Positions 12,585 through 24,456 of a DNA stretch of 64,000 nucleotides are shown here, in pieces. The notes beneath the pieces were generated by a model. That model was given only the letters and a program-made list of their open reading frames with translations. It had not been told where the DNA came from and searched no databases. The position numbers were made by a program, and so were the translations under genes. Every line of letters starts with the position of its first letter. Position 1 is the stretch's first letter. This stretch comes from Heliocidaris tuberculata (lineage: Eukaryota > Echinodermata > Echinoidea > Camarodonta > Echinometridae): positions 36,516,951-36,580,950 of the forward strand of contig CM046842.1 in the NCBI GenBank assembly GCA_025618425.1. The letters are read 5' to 3'.

Positions 12585-12960
12585 GGGCACTCTGCCCCCT
12601 ACCCCCCCCCCCCCTCAGCTACGCTAGTGGATTGTTCTCTTTAATAAAATAAAAAATCCCTTTCAAAAAAGAACAAATGTACACTTATATTATTTTTAAA
12701 AAATAAAAATAAAAAAATCATTTACATCTAGACTCCCCAGCCCTCAAAATAGACGGGGGGGGGGGGGGGTTATCACATGTTTTCCTCCATAATTCTCTGA
12801 CAAACAAGAAAAAAAAGGGGAGGAAAAGTTGTCGGGGGGCACTCTGCCCCCCCCCCCCCCTCAGCTACGCTAGTGGATTGTTCCTTTTAATAACATTAAA
12901 AATCCCTTCTAACAAAGAACAAACATACACTTAAAAAAAAAATCATTTACATCAAGACTA
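12585..12960. repeat. Tandemly repeated G/C-rich element fragments
   Basis: Two copies of a segment (CGGGGGCACTCTGCCCC, C-run, CAGCTACGCTAGTGGATTGTT, then AATCCCTT...AAAGAACAAA) occur at about 12,585-12,680 and 12,832-12,925. A related piece lies near 10,890-10,950. They look like ends of the G-rich hAT-like elements found elsewhere in the window. Confidence 0.5.
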
Positions 12961-14584
12961 ACTAAAAAGTTAAAGAAAAAACTCATTTAACTAAAGGACC
13001 CCATTCCCTCACCCCCAAATGAAGATTATCCTTTCTGTTATGAAAACCATCCCTGAAAAAAAATCCTACACTGCAAGAGGGTTTTTTTTTTTTTTTTCAT
13101 TATACATATATGTTTCATTTATTTATTCATTTATTTATCATTATCCTTTATGCATATCAAATGAATATATTCACCAGTATTAAGTATATCAACAACAAGA
13201 GACTTATGCCACTGGTGACGTGTCAAGTACTTTACATTTATTTTTACATGACCTGTATCCATGATTTGATTCGGTCTGTCCGGTTACATTTTTAGCTTTA
13301 TTTACTTGTTTACAAATTTGCAAAGCGATATATTTTGATTCGGAGATCGATTACAATTACCGTCTGCCACAATTAGAAATTACCGACGCTGATTCGCCGA
13401 ATCTGTAAGTTGAAGCGATGAATACATTACCATAAATGCATATATTACTGAATTTGACCTTTCTTACTGCGCATGCTCTAAGCTGATGCGCGTAATGTGT
13501 TTCATACCACGTACAAACTAATGCTACTCTCGGGGAGCATCTTACAAAATGAATCATGCATTTACGCTCATGAATTATGCAAAGTGCTTATCGGGCCTTC
13601 TAATGGACCCCGACAAGATGGCGGAGCTTTAGGGGCCTGGCCAGAACGGCCGGAACGACGGAATAAAAAAAAAATGGGGGGGGGGGGGGGGGGAAGCGGT
13701 GCTTTGGAACGGTTTTCTCTCTTCTTTTTCCCGAAAGAAAAAAGAAAAAAGTATGCTCTGGAACGGAAATTTGAGTGTAAAATTAGGGGTCTTCTGGGCG
13801 GCACATACCCACCCACGCTATATACTGAGTACCCCCCCCCCCCCCCCCCCGGATGGTATAGAGCCCGGGTTCTTAATTATTTTTATCTGTGGGCCAAATA
13901 TATGTCTGAAATTACGTCGCGGGCTACAAAGTATCTAGGGTGGACTTCTCCAGGTTTACCAACCCTCCAGTCTCGAATTTTTGTGAGTGACCGTAGAGAG
14001 ATAGGAAAAAAAATACACTTGGTTTCATGCAGTGAAAATATAATTTAATCATTAAAAAGCTAGATAAGAATTACAAAGAAAGCATTTTTTCTGCTCGAAC
14101 ATGAGATGGCAAGTTCTCTAATAAATTGTGATTTTAAAAAACTTTTTTCCTTCTTGTGTTTGTTGGGGGGGGGGGGCAGTTGGTCCCTGGCCTCATCCGT
14201 TTACTCCGAGAGAAAATAGCGCTTATTTAAACATTTTCTTGTCCCACATTTGGAACCTTTAAAGGTTACAATGAGCCATTACTAGACCATTTTCAAAGGG
14301 TTCTAAAATGAGTCTTAAGAACCCCTGTTGGTTTTACAATTAAGGTTCTTTGGGGCTTCATGAAAACATAAAGAAGCATTTACAGAACCCCTTTTTAGTA
14401 AGGTTCTAAATACGGAAGAAAAAGGGTTCCATCCATATGCCTGCACATCCCAATGATGTACGTTTAATGGAGTTCGAACTTTACACTTAAGATCTCCATC
14501 CTCCTTTAATGAATCATCCTCATCCTAATTTTTATCATTATACATTTTCCAAACATAGATTAAGATATATGGTATACCAGTTAA

Positions 14585-15081
14585 AGGGAAAGTTCACCCT
14601 GAAGATTACTTGAGTTTAAAAAATGCAGAAAAAATAAAGAAAAATATTGGCGAAAGTTTGGACAAAATCCGCTAAAGAATAACGGAGTTATGGACTTTTG
14701 AAGTTTTGATTTTGTGACGTCACATGCGAGCAGCTCCTCCGTTATGTAATGTGATAAATATTCCATAAAATACAATTTTCTCAGAAAATTTAGAATATTT
14801 TCGTCTGTGCATTTGATATATTGTCAGAAATGTTATTCAATACTAGATTCTGAAAAGAAACAATATTAATTTATCGTGGAACGTTAAAAAAATGCGAATA
14901 TATGGAATATTTATTACATGACCAATGGGCAGCTGCTCGCATGTGACGTCACGAATCCAAAACTTTAAATACTCATAACTCTTTTATTATTTGACCGATT
15001 TTCATCAAACCTTCGCCAATATTTTTCTTTATTTTTTCTGCATTTTTTAAACTCAAGTAATCTTCAGGGTGAACTTTCCCT
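14585..15081. mobile_element. TTAA-flanked foldback MITE (497 bp)
   Basis: Both ends carry AGGGAAAGTTCACCCT, or its complement, directly bordered by TTAA at 14,581-14,584 and 15,082-15,085. The two halves are complementary for about 180 bases, including TGTGACGTCACATGCGAGCAG and its complement. TTAA targets are typical of piggyBac and Kolobok superfamilies; no transposase is present. Subterminal sequence resembles the element at 51,188-51,771. Confidence 0.8.
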
Positions 15082-15409
15082 TTAACAGTATTTGATGTCA
15101 TTTTGAATTTGAAATGGAAAATATTCATTCAGGATCATGAAAAATAGCTTTTTATTCTATTTCTACATTTTCATCTCAATATTTTTGGTGGGCCGCAGTT
15201 TAAGAACGGTGGGTATACATGTAGAGTGTGACTGGCAGGTGAAAAACGTAATGGACTAGCATGCAATAAATGAGCGTAAATATGACAAAGTTCTCTGACC
15301 CATACTGTGTAAAATATCCCATTCATAATTCTACATTGCTTTGTAAATTTTATGGAAATATACATGCAAGCTGATTTCTATTTTGTTTAAATTCAACCGA
15401 ATCATCTCT

Positions 15410-15720
15410 TAAGGTTAATTTCTACAGAATGGTTCAATTATATTTTTCCTGCTAGTGTGTTTCAACTTCTTCTTGTGATATCTGCTGTACAAAAAGGATG
15501 GGATATTTTTTTACCTTACCGGTCCTTTGTCATAACATAACATAAATATACCCAGTATCATCTTAAGATTAATTTCTACAAAATGGTTCAATTATATTTT
15601 TCCTGCTAGTGTGTTTATACTTCTTCTTGTGATATCTGCTGTACAAAAAGGGTATGAATTTTTTTTTACCTTACCGGTCCTTTGTCATAACATAAATATA
15701 CCCCGTATCGTCTTTGTTAA
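15410..15720. repeat. Direct tandem duplication, two units of about 154 bp
   Basis: The segment with GGTTCAATTATATTTTTCCTGCTAG, CTTCTTCTTGTGATATCTGCTG and TTACCTTACCGGTCCTTTG is repeated head to tail. A single diverged copy lies at about 2,070-2,215, in the intron after LRR exon 5, so this is a local duplication inside duplicated NLR intron sequence. Confidence 0.6.
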
Positions 15721-16137
15721 TAATTGACTCTTATGTCTGAGTTTAATGGGATTTGAGGTGGATATATCAAAATAATCAACACATTAACTTGACCAAGAAA
15801 TTAATTATGATGAATATTTCATGTCAAATGTATGAAGTAACAAAACCTGAACAAAAACACACACAAAGAGGAAGGCTATTAAAAACGAAACCGATAGATG
15901 CAAGAAACTTTGATTCGATTCTCCCTTTTTTTATCTCTCTCCTTTTTCTCTCCCCCCCCCCCCCCTTTTCTTCTTTTTTTCTGTAATGATTTTTTTTTTA
16001 ATTTAAGTTGGCATGAATGCTTTCTGGCTTGTGAATATACATGTCTATGTTATCTTTACTTGATCATTTGTGAAGATGTTATTCTAAAAATAGAAATAAT
16101 CACATAATCTTTAAAAAGTAAGGTAGTAATTTCTCAC

Positions 16138-16283
16138 TGTTCTATAAACAGACTAGATGATATTAGACGTGTCGAAGGCTCGACGAGATCAATTAATTTC
16201 TCCTCCGGTCCCGAAACTACCCCGGACAATATCACCTCGTCGTCAGGGTAGACTGCGTTTGCCCTGATCTGAAGACACAGTCC
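16138..16283 (-). pseudogene. Truncated LRR-like exon remnant of the NLR family
   Basis: These 146 bases match the 3' part of LRR exon 4 (about 4,540-4,685), including codons for the ...LIDLVEPSTRLISSSL tail and the donor, here degraded to ACA|GTGAGA. Flanking intron sequence (about 15,840-16,137) also matches that at about 4,160-4,539. Homology stops abruptly at 16,283, and the upstream two thirds of the exon and its acceptor are missing. It is therefore a decayed sixth module, cut just before the 4.2-kb tandem duplication begins. Confidence 0.75.
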
Positions 16284-16844
16284 ATCCTGACGGGTTTTTA
16301 TTTGTGTGCGTGTGTGGGTGTGTGTGTGTGTGTTTCAGTTGTCCGTGTTTTGTAATGTCCGGTCATGCTACTTCCTAGTTTGGTGCATGGGATAGATGGG
16401 TGAAATTGTCCGACTTTTTAGGTCTGTTACTGGGGCTCTGTGGGCTAAACCTTTTTGTTTGTCAAGTACTTACCGTAGATGATCTTAGCTTTTTAAGGGG
16501 TAAATTCTTCTTGGTGAAATACATGTAGGATGACTATTTCGGTCCAGTAAGTTATCAGTCTATAAAATGAATGATTGCAAATGAGATAAGGCCAGATTGA
16601 AATTGGTACTTGAACAAATTAATGGAGATCCCCAATGCTTTGCCAATGCATGAAAACACTTCACAAACAAGACCATATGCTTTAACAAAAAACAGACCTA
16701 TCAACACTTGTTGTAGGCCTATAGTCATGTACAAGGTTATTTAATCTAACCTTGTTTCATCATATCTGTTTCTGTCTGAATTCCTACAATAGGCTGTGTG
16801 TGAATTAGCTTGGATTAGTCCGGGATAGACCTAGACGGTCTAGA

Positions 16845-17135
16845 TCTAGACCGAAAATTCTGTCTCTCTTTTGTTAGCCTCTTATTTGGGTACTCGGTAG
16901 GGTCGGCTCTTGAGGAGTAGATCCTACAAAAATAAGAGGCTAACGAACGAAGTCGAAAGACAGAATTTTCGGTCTAGGACAGGCCTAGACCCTCTAGACC
17001 AAAAAAATATCGTTCGGGGATATGCTCCGCTGAGACTAGACTACGTCTGGCTTCACGGAATCCTTGTAGTATTGGAGGAAAACCTCAAGTCAAAAAAATG
17101 TTATAAAACTCCCCAAAACAGACGGATTTTTCTGT
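16845..17135. repeat. Foldback sequence within duplication copy 1
   Basis: CCGAAAATTCTGTCT and TTAGCCTCTTATTT (about 16,850-16,890) recur inverted as AAATAAGAGGCTAAC and AGACAGAATTTTCGG (about 16,928-16,971), followed by a second TTTTTCTGTCTAGGACAGGCC. The same structure is at 21,071-21,361 in copy 2. The 81-codon frame here looks fortuitous. Confidence 0.5.
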
Positions 17136-18066
17136 CTAGGACAGGCCATACATGAAGAGGAGGAAAATAACTATTAAAATAATTTAGATCTATTTATCTT
17201 AGAAACTTCAGATTTGTAGCAGAATATAGTTGAATAGAGTCTAGTCCCTGAATCAGGTAATCTATAGTCAAGTATTGTATTTCCGAACAGATTGTATTAC
17301 CGAACGTGTAAAGTTAAGCGCCTAAAATGGGTTTTCATACGCGTGGGATTACGCGTATGAAAACCACACTATTGATACCAGGTTGTGTCTTTTTCCCATA
17401 GGTTTCACACGTTCGGAATTACGGTACCTTTTTCAAGGGACCAAAACATCGCGCCGTTGGGAAGGGGTTCACTCGGAAGGGAATATCGTATTAAATCTAC
17501 GTTGTCTTTTTAAAATTCCATCAACTTCTTTTTTTGTAGGACTTTGAGCATTCAATATGTATAGTTTGACAGATATTCGTTTCATATTTTATTTGCTGTC
17601 GTTGATTTTCTGAAAAGTGTTCGGACACTGGATCAACCACCATAACTGTTAGCAAATGAAAATGAATTTTATCCTACTTACATTAATGTTGGGTGTTCTT
17701 TTTTACATTAGAGTGTATTATAGTGCAGCTGTGATTGCTCGACATAGTCCCACAGACTCATAGACTTTGACTTTGTTTGGGCCTATGCTATGTATGAGTG
17801 CCTAGAAGAATCTAGATCTGGTAATGAGAATGTTTGTGCTCGTTAAAAAAATATATATATAGACCCTATAGGTCTATATTTATTAAGTTATTCTCTTGGC
17901 ACATATTCCTAGTAATAGTACTGATCCTCGAGGGATTCAAATCTAGAATCTAATAAAAAAAAAAGTTAAAACCTATCTTAAGACCTACCGGTAATCTATA
18001 TCATTACACTGATTAACAGTGCATAGTCATAGATCTAGATCTAGATCTACATGTAGATCTACTCAC

Positions 18067-18578
18067 TTCGACTTCAATGACTTGCCAAAGAGGTCAATTA
18101 AGACTTCCTCATCTCTGCCCTTCTGCCCGGACACACGTAGCCATTGTTGGTTTGGGGTTTGTTCGCTGATGAGAAGACCCTCTCCTGCAATCGTCTCTTT
18201 CGACCCTTTCATCTCGTCTGTTGATAGTGATGGTGAGACGTGATCCCCGATCTGACGCATAGCTATGCCTGTACTAGGCCTGGAAGCCGTGATCTGAGCT
18301 GTATGAGATATGTCCCTCTCGATCTCTGCATCATCGATAGGGATATCGATCTCATTCAAACCAGGGAGCGATGAGAGCAGACCTTCATAGCTGTGTGACG
18401 TCACTCCCTTGACAATGAGCTTTGTGACGGCTGGAAGCTCAGGAGGAGATGATGGGAAACTCAGAGAGGAGTCTGAGATGGAGAGGTGGTAAAGTGAGGC
18501 AACAGATCTGAGGCAGGACCACAACTTGGCGGTCATCTCTGTAGATAGTTGGCAGTGCTTTATCTCAAGCCTAGAATT
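18067..18578 (-). CDS. NLR gene, LRR-like exon 3 (duplicated module, copy 1)
   Basis: This 512-base exon (170 codons plus 2) opens after a TTGCAG acceptor in phase 0 (NSRLEIKHCQLSTEM) and ends TCGAA|GTGAGT in phase 2. It shares the family pattern: LWSCLRSVASLYHLSI, PELPAVTKLIVKGV, SYEGLLSSLPGLNEIDI, GEGLLISEQTPNQQWL and DEEVLIDLFGKSLKSK. Its translation is identical to that of LRR exon 2 at 22,296-22,807 because both lie in the recent tandem duplication. An intact frame after duplication fits functional coding sequence, although the copies may be too young to have decayed. The donor abuts an AGATCT-rich stretch at 18,031-18,060. Confidence 0.75.
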
Positions 18579-19159
18579 CTGCAATAAAATGAAACAGACC
18601 GCTTGTCACATTCACATGCATCTGCCTACCATGCATGAACGAGATTTAAAAAGTAAATAAAAAAAATAAAGTCCAAACTATCACTTCAATGATAATCAGA
18701 TAAATGATTTGATTGTTTAAAACATACAGTGTCATTTTGTGGTAATTTTCCCACCAGGCAGAGAATATCACTTTCTCGAATATTTTGTTTATTATTCAAA
18801 TTGTACAAATTTTGTATTTCACTTTGCAATAAAAATACACGCAATATGAAAATAACAAAACGTTACATTAACAGAGAAATAAAAGTTGTTGTTTAAAAAG
18901 GACAAGAAACAATTGAACATCATGGATTAGAATATTTCACATGCAAGTCTGTGGGTTGCAACCAGAAAGGAAGGCCCTAGTTGGAGGCCGACCCAGGAAT
19001 ATATATATATATATATATATACGATAAATGGTGAATGGTAAATAAAAATAGACACAGTATTATAGTAGTACACTACAATACATAAAGGAAAAAAAAAAAA
19101 GAACAGTACAACAACAAAACAGCCAAAAAATGTAATAGAGTTTATGATTAAGTACTTCA

Positions 19160-20167
19160 AATGTCTTTTCAATTTTCTCCAACAAGAGTTTTCTATATCT
19201 TCTTTTGAAGATGTTTAATGATTGTGAATTCTTTATTTCTGTTGGAAGAGCATTCCATATGAATGGACCGTCGTATTATACAGATTTTTAAAATAAAGAT
19301 GTACCGAACAAGTGGCAAATGAAAACTGTCGATGTTTATAGTTCTATACGGATGATTTTGATAATTTAAGGTGAAAATTTCAGAGAGAGATGCAGGAAGG
19401 AAGTGGTTTTTACATAGATACATAAATATTCAAATTTGAAATAAATAAGTCTCTAAATAGTAAGATTTTTAGAGAGTGAAAAATGGGTCCGCTGTGGGCA
19501 AGAAAAAATGAATGATTAATTATTCTTACTGCACGTTTTTGTAATTTCAGGATCTTTTCAAGTTCGTATAAAGATTTCCCCAAACAATGATACAGTAATA
19601 TAAATATGGTATAACAATAAAATTATGTATCATTCTAAGAATTTGTTTTGGGAAGAATTTCAATTTGTGCATCACACCAATATGTTTGCTAATGTATTGC
19701 ACACGACACCAACATGATCATTCCAACTTAATTCGTCAGCTATAGTAACGCCAAGAAATTTTACATTATCTACTTGTTCAATAACACAACTATCCATTTC
19801 AATTATGACGGGGTCTAAAAGTTTCTTTTTTGTAAAAACCATGAAATTAGTTTTCTTTTCATTAAAAATTTACTTTTAACCCATGAGTAACTAATTTAAT
19901 TTCTCTATTGAAAACCAACTGAAGCGATGTTGCGTTTTTATGGGACATGAAAATGCTAGTGTCGTCTCCAAATAAAATGCATTTTAAAATATCAGAAGCC
20001 CTAGAAAGATCATTCATGTACAATAAAAATAACAACGGGCCGACAATAGATCCCTGCGGAATTCCACATCTTATGACATTATATTGTGACTTGTCATTAC
20101 TAATAAACACAAATTGTTTTCGATTCACTTTCTGGAATATTCTGAAGCTATGTGTACGGTATTGCAA
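19160..20167 (-). pseudogene. Non-LTR retrotransposon reverse transcriptase relic, copy 1
   Basis: The frame at 20,167-19,862 encodes the RT core motifs GIPQGSIVGPLLFLLYMNDL and ILFGDDTSIF. Further 3', broken frames encode VKFLGVTIADELSWNDHV-like and KILKLQKRAVRIINH-like stretches and a C-terminal LVRYIFI segment. That order is typical of jockey/CR1-type LINEs. The catalytic box reads FGDD here but FADD in copy 2. The element is 5'-truncated, frameshifted and dead. It sits in the NLR intron between the 20,179 micro-exon and LRR exon 3. An (AT)n run at about 18,999-19,021 may belong to its 3' region. Confidence 0.8.
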
Positions 20168-20178
20168 AGTCTAGTTAC

Positions 20179-20221
20179 CTGCACGGCGTACCTGTCGTTG
20201 TTTCGAGAATCAGATTCACTC
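20179..20221 (-). CDS. NLR gene micro-exon (43 bp) preceding LRR exon 3
   Basis: A 43-base exon after ACACGATATTTG-side sequence (acceptor GTGTAG) ends GTGCAG|GTAACT. Entered in phase 2 it reads SESDSRNNDRYAVQ and leaves in phase 0, linking LRR exon 2 to LRR exon 3 in frame. It resembles the 40-base micro-exons in length, phase and serine/asparagine/arginine-rich content. The RT relic begins only about a dozen bases beyond its donor. Confidence 0.6.
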
Positions 20222-22295
20222 CTACACGATATTTGAAAAAGAAATGAAGGGGGGGAAAAAACGCGATCCAAGTAGTTTTTTAAGGAAATTATATTAAATC
20301 AGTGTAGAAAATAAATGAAATCTACGTCCAGGGGTGGATCCGGGGGGGATTGACCCCCCCCCCCCCTTGAAGCCAGAGGGGGCCTAATCGGCCGCCCTTT
20401 TTTTTCAGGCTGTCCCGAGAGGAGGGCCGTATCGGCCCAATCGGCCGAATTCTGGAGGACAACTGGACCACCAAAAAAAATATAACCTTTTTTTTTTGCT
20501 TCTTCTTCTTCTTTATAGCTTGCTTGTCAGAGAATTCTGGAGAACACTGGACCAAATACAACCAATGATAACAACTACAACAATAATAATAACTTATAAT
20601 AATTGTAGTATATTAGTAAACCTTTTACAACCTGTCCGACTTTTTAGGTCTGTTACTGGGGCTCTGTGGGCTAAACCTTTTTGTTTGTCAAGTACTTACC
20701 GTAGATGATCTTAGCTTTTTAAGGGGTAAATTCTTCTTGGTGAAATACATGTAGGATGACTATTTCGGTCCAGTAAGTTATCAGTCTATAAAATGAATGA
20801 TTGCAAATGAGATAAGGCCAGATTGAAATTGGTACTTGAACAAATTAATGAAGATCCCCAATGCTTTGCCAATGCATGAAAACACTTCACAAACAAGACC
20901 ATATGCTTTAACAAAAAACAGACCTATCAACACTTGTTGTAGGCCTATAGTCATGTACAAGGTTATTTAATCTAACCTTGTTTCATCATATCTGTTTCTG
21001 TCTGAATTCCTACAATAGGCTGTGTGTGAATTAGCTTGGATTAGTCCGGGATAGACCTAGACGGTCTAGATCTAGACCGAAAATTCTGTCTCTCTTTTGT
21101 TAGCCTCTTATTTGGGTACTCGGTAGGGTCGGCTCTTGAGGAGTAGATCCTACAAAAATAAGAGGCTAACGAACGAAGTCGAAAGACAGAATTTTCGGTC
21201 TAGGACAGGCCTAGACCCTCTAGACCAAAAAAATATCGTTCGGGGATATGCTCCGCTGAGACTAGACTACGTCTGGCTTCACGGAATCCTTGTAGTATTG
21301 GAGGAAAACCTCAAGTCAAAAAAATGTTATAAAACTCCTCAAAACAGACGGATTTTTCTGTCTAGGACAGGCCATACATGAAGAGGAGGAAAATAACTAT
21401 TAAAATAATTTAGATCTATTTATTTTAGAAACTTCAGATTTGTAGCAGAATATAGGTGAATAGAGTCTAGTCCCTGAATCAGGTAATCTATAGTCAAGTA
21501 TTGTATTTCCGAACAGATTGTATTACCGAACGTGTAAAGTTAAGCGCCTAAAATGGGTTTTCATACGCGTGGGATTACGCGTATGAAAACCACACTATTG
21601 ATACCAGGTTGTGTCTTTTTCCCATAGGTTTCACACGTTCGGAATTACGGTACCTTTTTCAAGGGACCAAAACGCCGCGCCGTTGGGAAGGGGTTCACTC
21701 GGAAGGGAATATCGTATTAAATCTACGTTGTCTTTTTAAAATTCCATCAACTTCTTTTTTTGTAGGACTTGAGCATTCAATATGTATAGTTTGACAGATA
21801 TTCGTTTCATATTTTATTTGCTGTCGTTGATTTTCTGAAAAGTGTTCGGACACTGGATCAACCACCATAACTGTTAGCAAATGAAAATGAATTTTATCCT
21901 AGATCTACTTACATTAATGTTGGGTGTTCTTTTTTACATTAGAGTGTATTATAGTGCAGCTGTGATTGCTCGACATAGTCCCACAGACTCATAGACTTTG
22001 ACTTTGTTTGGGCCTAGGCTATGCTATGTATGAGTGCCTAGATCTGGTAATGAGAATGTTTGTGCTCGTTAAAAAAATATATATATAGACCCTATAGGTC
22101 TATATTTATTAAGTTATTCTCTTGGCACATATTCCTAGTAATAGTACTGATCCTCGAGGGATTCAAATCTAGAATCTAATAAAAAAAAAAGTTAAAACCT
22201 ATCTTAAGACCTACCGGTAATCTATATCATTACACTGATTAACAGTGCATAGTCATAGTAGATCTAGATCTAGATCTACATGTAGATCTACTCAC

Positions 22296-22807
22296 TTCGA
22301 CTTCAATGACTTGCCAAAGAGGTCAATTAAGACTTCCTCATCTCTGCCCTTCTGCCCGGACACACGTAGCCATTGTTGGTTTGGGGTTTGTTCGCTGATG
22401 AGAAGACCCTCTCCTGCAATCGTCTCTTTCGACCCTTTCATCTCGTCTGTTGATAGTGATGGTGAGACGTGATCCCCGATCTGACGCATAGCTATGCCTG
22501 TACTAGGCCTGGAAGCCGTGATCTGAGCTGTATGAGATATGTCCCTCTCGATCTCTGCATCATCGATAGGGATATCGATCTCATTCAAACCAGGGAGCGA
22601 TGAGAGCAGACCTTCATAGCTGTGTGACGTCACTCCCTTGACAATGAGCTTTGTGACGGCTGGAAGCTCAGGAGGAGATGATGGGAAACTCAGAGAGGAG
22701 TCTGAGATGGAGAGGTGGTAAAGTGAGGCAACAGATCTGAGGCAGGACCACAACTTGGCGGTCATCTCTGTAGATAGTTGGCAGTGCTTTATCTCAAGCC
22801 TAGAATT
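22296..22807 (-). CDS. NLR gene, LRR-like exon 2 (duplicated module, copy 2)
   Basis: This is the partner of LRR exon 3 with an identical 170-codon translation, identical splice sites (TTGCAG acceptor, AA|GTGAGT donor) and the same phases (0 to 2). Its neighbours are the micro-exon 24,414-24,456 upstream and, across the duplication boundary, micro-exon 20,179-20,221 downstream, so the duplicated module splices in frame. The leucine-rich pattern and the ELPAVTKLIV and EGLLSSLPGLNEIDI blocks mark it as the same repeat type as the other four exons. Confidence 0.75.
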
Positions 22808-23389
22808 CTGCAATAAAATGAAACAGACCGCTTGTCACATTCACATGCATCTGCCTACCATGCATGAACGAGATTTAAAAAGTAAATAAAAAAAAATAAA
22901 GTCCAAACTATCACTTCAATGATAATCAGATAAATGATTTGATTGTTTAAAACATATAGTGTCATTTTGTGGTAATTTTCCCACCAGGCAGAGAATATCA
23001 CTTTCTCGAATATTTTTTTTATTATTCAAATTGTACAAATTTTGTATTTCACTTTGCAATAAAAATACACGCAATATGAAAATAACAAAACATTACATTA
23101 ACAGAGAAATAAAAGTTGTTGTTTAAAAAGGACAATAGAAACAATTGAACATCATGGATTAGAATATTTCACATGCAAGTCTGTGGGTTGCAACCAGAAA
23201 GGAAGGCCCTAGTTGGAGGCCGACCCAGGAATATATATATATATATATATATATACGATAAATGGTGAATGGTAAATAAAAATAGACACAGTATTATAGT
23301 AGTACACTACAATACATAAAGGAAAAAAAAAAAGAACAGTACAACAACAAAACAGCCAAAAAATGTAATAGAGTTTATGATTAAGTACT

Positions 23390-24402
23390 TCAAATGTCTT
23401 TTCAATTTTCTCCAACAAGAGTTTTCTATATCTTCTTTTGAAGATGTTTAATGATTGTGAATTCTTTATTTCTGTTTTGAAGAGCATTCCATATGAATGG
23501 ACCGTCGTATTATACAGATTTTTTAAAATAAAGATGTACCGAACAAGTGGCAAATGAAAACTGTCGATGTTTATAGTTCTATACGGATGATTTTGATAAT
23601 TTAAGGTGAAAATTTCAGAGAGAGATGCAGGAAGGAAGTGGTTTTTACATAGATACATAAATATTCAAATTTGAAATAAATAAGTCTCTAAATAGTAAGA
23701 TTTTTAGAGAGTGAAAAATGGGTCCGCTGTGGGCAAGAAAAAATGAATGATTAATTATTCTTACTGCACGTTTTTGTAATTTCAGGATCTTTTCAAGTTC
23801 GTATAAAGATTTCCCCAAACAATGATACAGTAATATAAATATGGTATAACAATAAAATTATGTATCATTCTAAGAATTTGTTTTGGGAAGAATTTCAATT
23901 TGTGCATCACACCAATATGTTTGCTAATGTATTGCACACGACACCAACATGATCATTCCAACTTAATTCGTCAGCTATAGTAACGCCAAGAAATTTTACA
24001 TTATCTACTTGTTCAATAACACAACTATCCATTTCAATTATGACGGGGTCTAAAAGTTTCTTTTTTGTAAAAACCATGAAATTAGTATTCTTTTCATTAA
24101 AATTTTACTTTTAACCCATGAGTAACTAATTTAATTTCTCTATTGAAAACCAACTGAAGCGATGTTGCGTTTTTATGGGACATGAAAATGCTAGTGTCGT
24201 CTGCAAATAAAATGCATTTTAAAATATCAGAAGCCCTAGAAAGATCATTCATGTACAATAAAAATAACAACGGGCCGACAATAGATCCCTGCGGAATTCC
24301 ACATCTTATGACATTATATTGTGACTTGTCATTACTAATGAACACAAATTGTTTTCGATTCACTTTCTGGAATATTCTGAAGCTATGTGTACGGTATTGC
24401 AA
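23390..24402 (-). pseudogene. Non-LTR retrotransposon reverse transcriptase relic, copy 2
   Basis: This is the duplicate of the RT relic at 19,160-20,167. The 5' frame retains GIPQGSIVGPLLFLLYMNDL and an FADDTSIF catalytic box. A separate downstream frame (23,658-23,209) encodes the jockey/CR1-like C-terminus with PYRTINIDSFHLPLVRYIFI and SLNIFKRRYRKLLLEK. Stops and frameshifts separate the parts, so it is dead. Because it is in both copies, the LINE inserted before the tandem duplication. Confidence 0.8.
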
Positions 24403-24413
24403 AGTCTAGTTAC

Positions 24414-24456
24414 CTGCACGGCGTACCTGTCGTTGTTTCGAGAATCAGATTCACTC
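24414..24456 (-). CDS. NLR gene micro-exon (43 bp) preceding LRR exon 2
   Basis: The sequence is identical to the micro-exon at 20,179-20,221 (SESDSRNNDRYAVQ, phase 2 to 0, acceptor GTGTAG, donor GTGCAG|GTAACT). It links LRR exon 1 (ending TTGGA, phase 2) to LRR exon 2. Without such a phase-correcting exon the LRR exons could not be joined in frame. Confidence 0.6.

Larger units (their letters stand above)
5553..18066 (-). other. Large NLR intron (about 12.5 kb) with nested repeats
   Basis: This intron separates LRR exon 3 from the micro-exon of module 4. It contains a possible plus-strand transcript (about 6.8-9.4 kb), a G-rich repeat cluster (10.5-12.9 kb), a TTAA foldback element (14.6-15.1 kb), a dead LRR exon (16,138-16,283) and the start of the tandem duplication (from 16,407). 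The remainder, including 5.6-6.7, 7.0-8.1, 9.4-10.5 and 13.0-14.5 kb, shows only AT-rich sequence, poly-G/C tracts and degenerate repeats. Confidence 0.55.
16407..20620. repeat. 4.2-kb tandem duplication, copy 1
   Basis: The sequence from TGTCCGACTTTTTAGGTCTG onward reappears with an offset of about 4,226 bases in copy 2. The copy holds a foldback, LRR exon 3, a reverse-transcriptase relic, a micro-exon and a G-rich tail ending in AACAATAATAATAACTTATAA. Only scattered substitutions and small indels separate the two copies where I compared them. Confidence 0.9.

Noticed and set aside
13497..14048. 183-codon plus-strand frame
   Set aside because: It runs through two long G/C homopolymers and has no recognisable domain or splice context.
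16910..17155. 81-codon frame present identically at 21,136-21,381
   Set aside because: The identity is due to the tandem duplication. The frame spans the arms of a foldback and shows no family resemblance.
19947..20174. Plus-strand frames opposite the RT relics (also 24,182-24,409)
   Set aside because: They are antisense shadows of the RT coding sequence.
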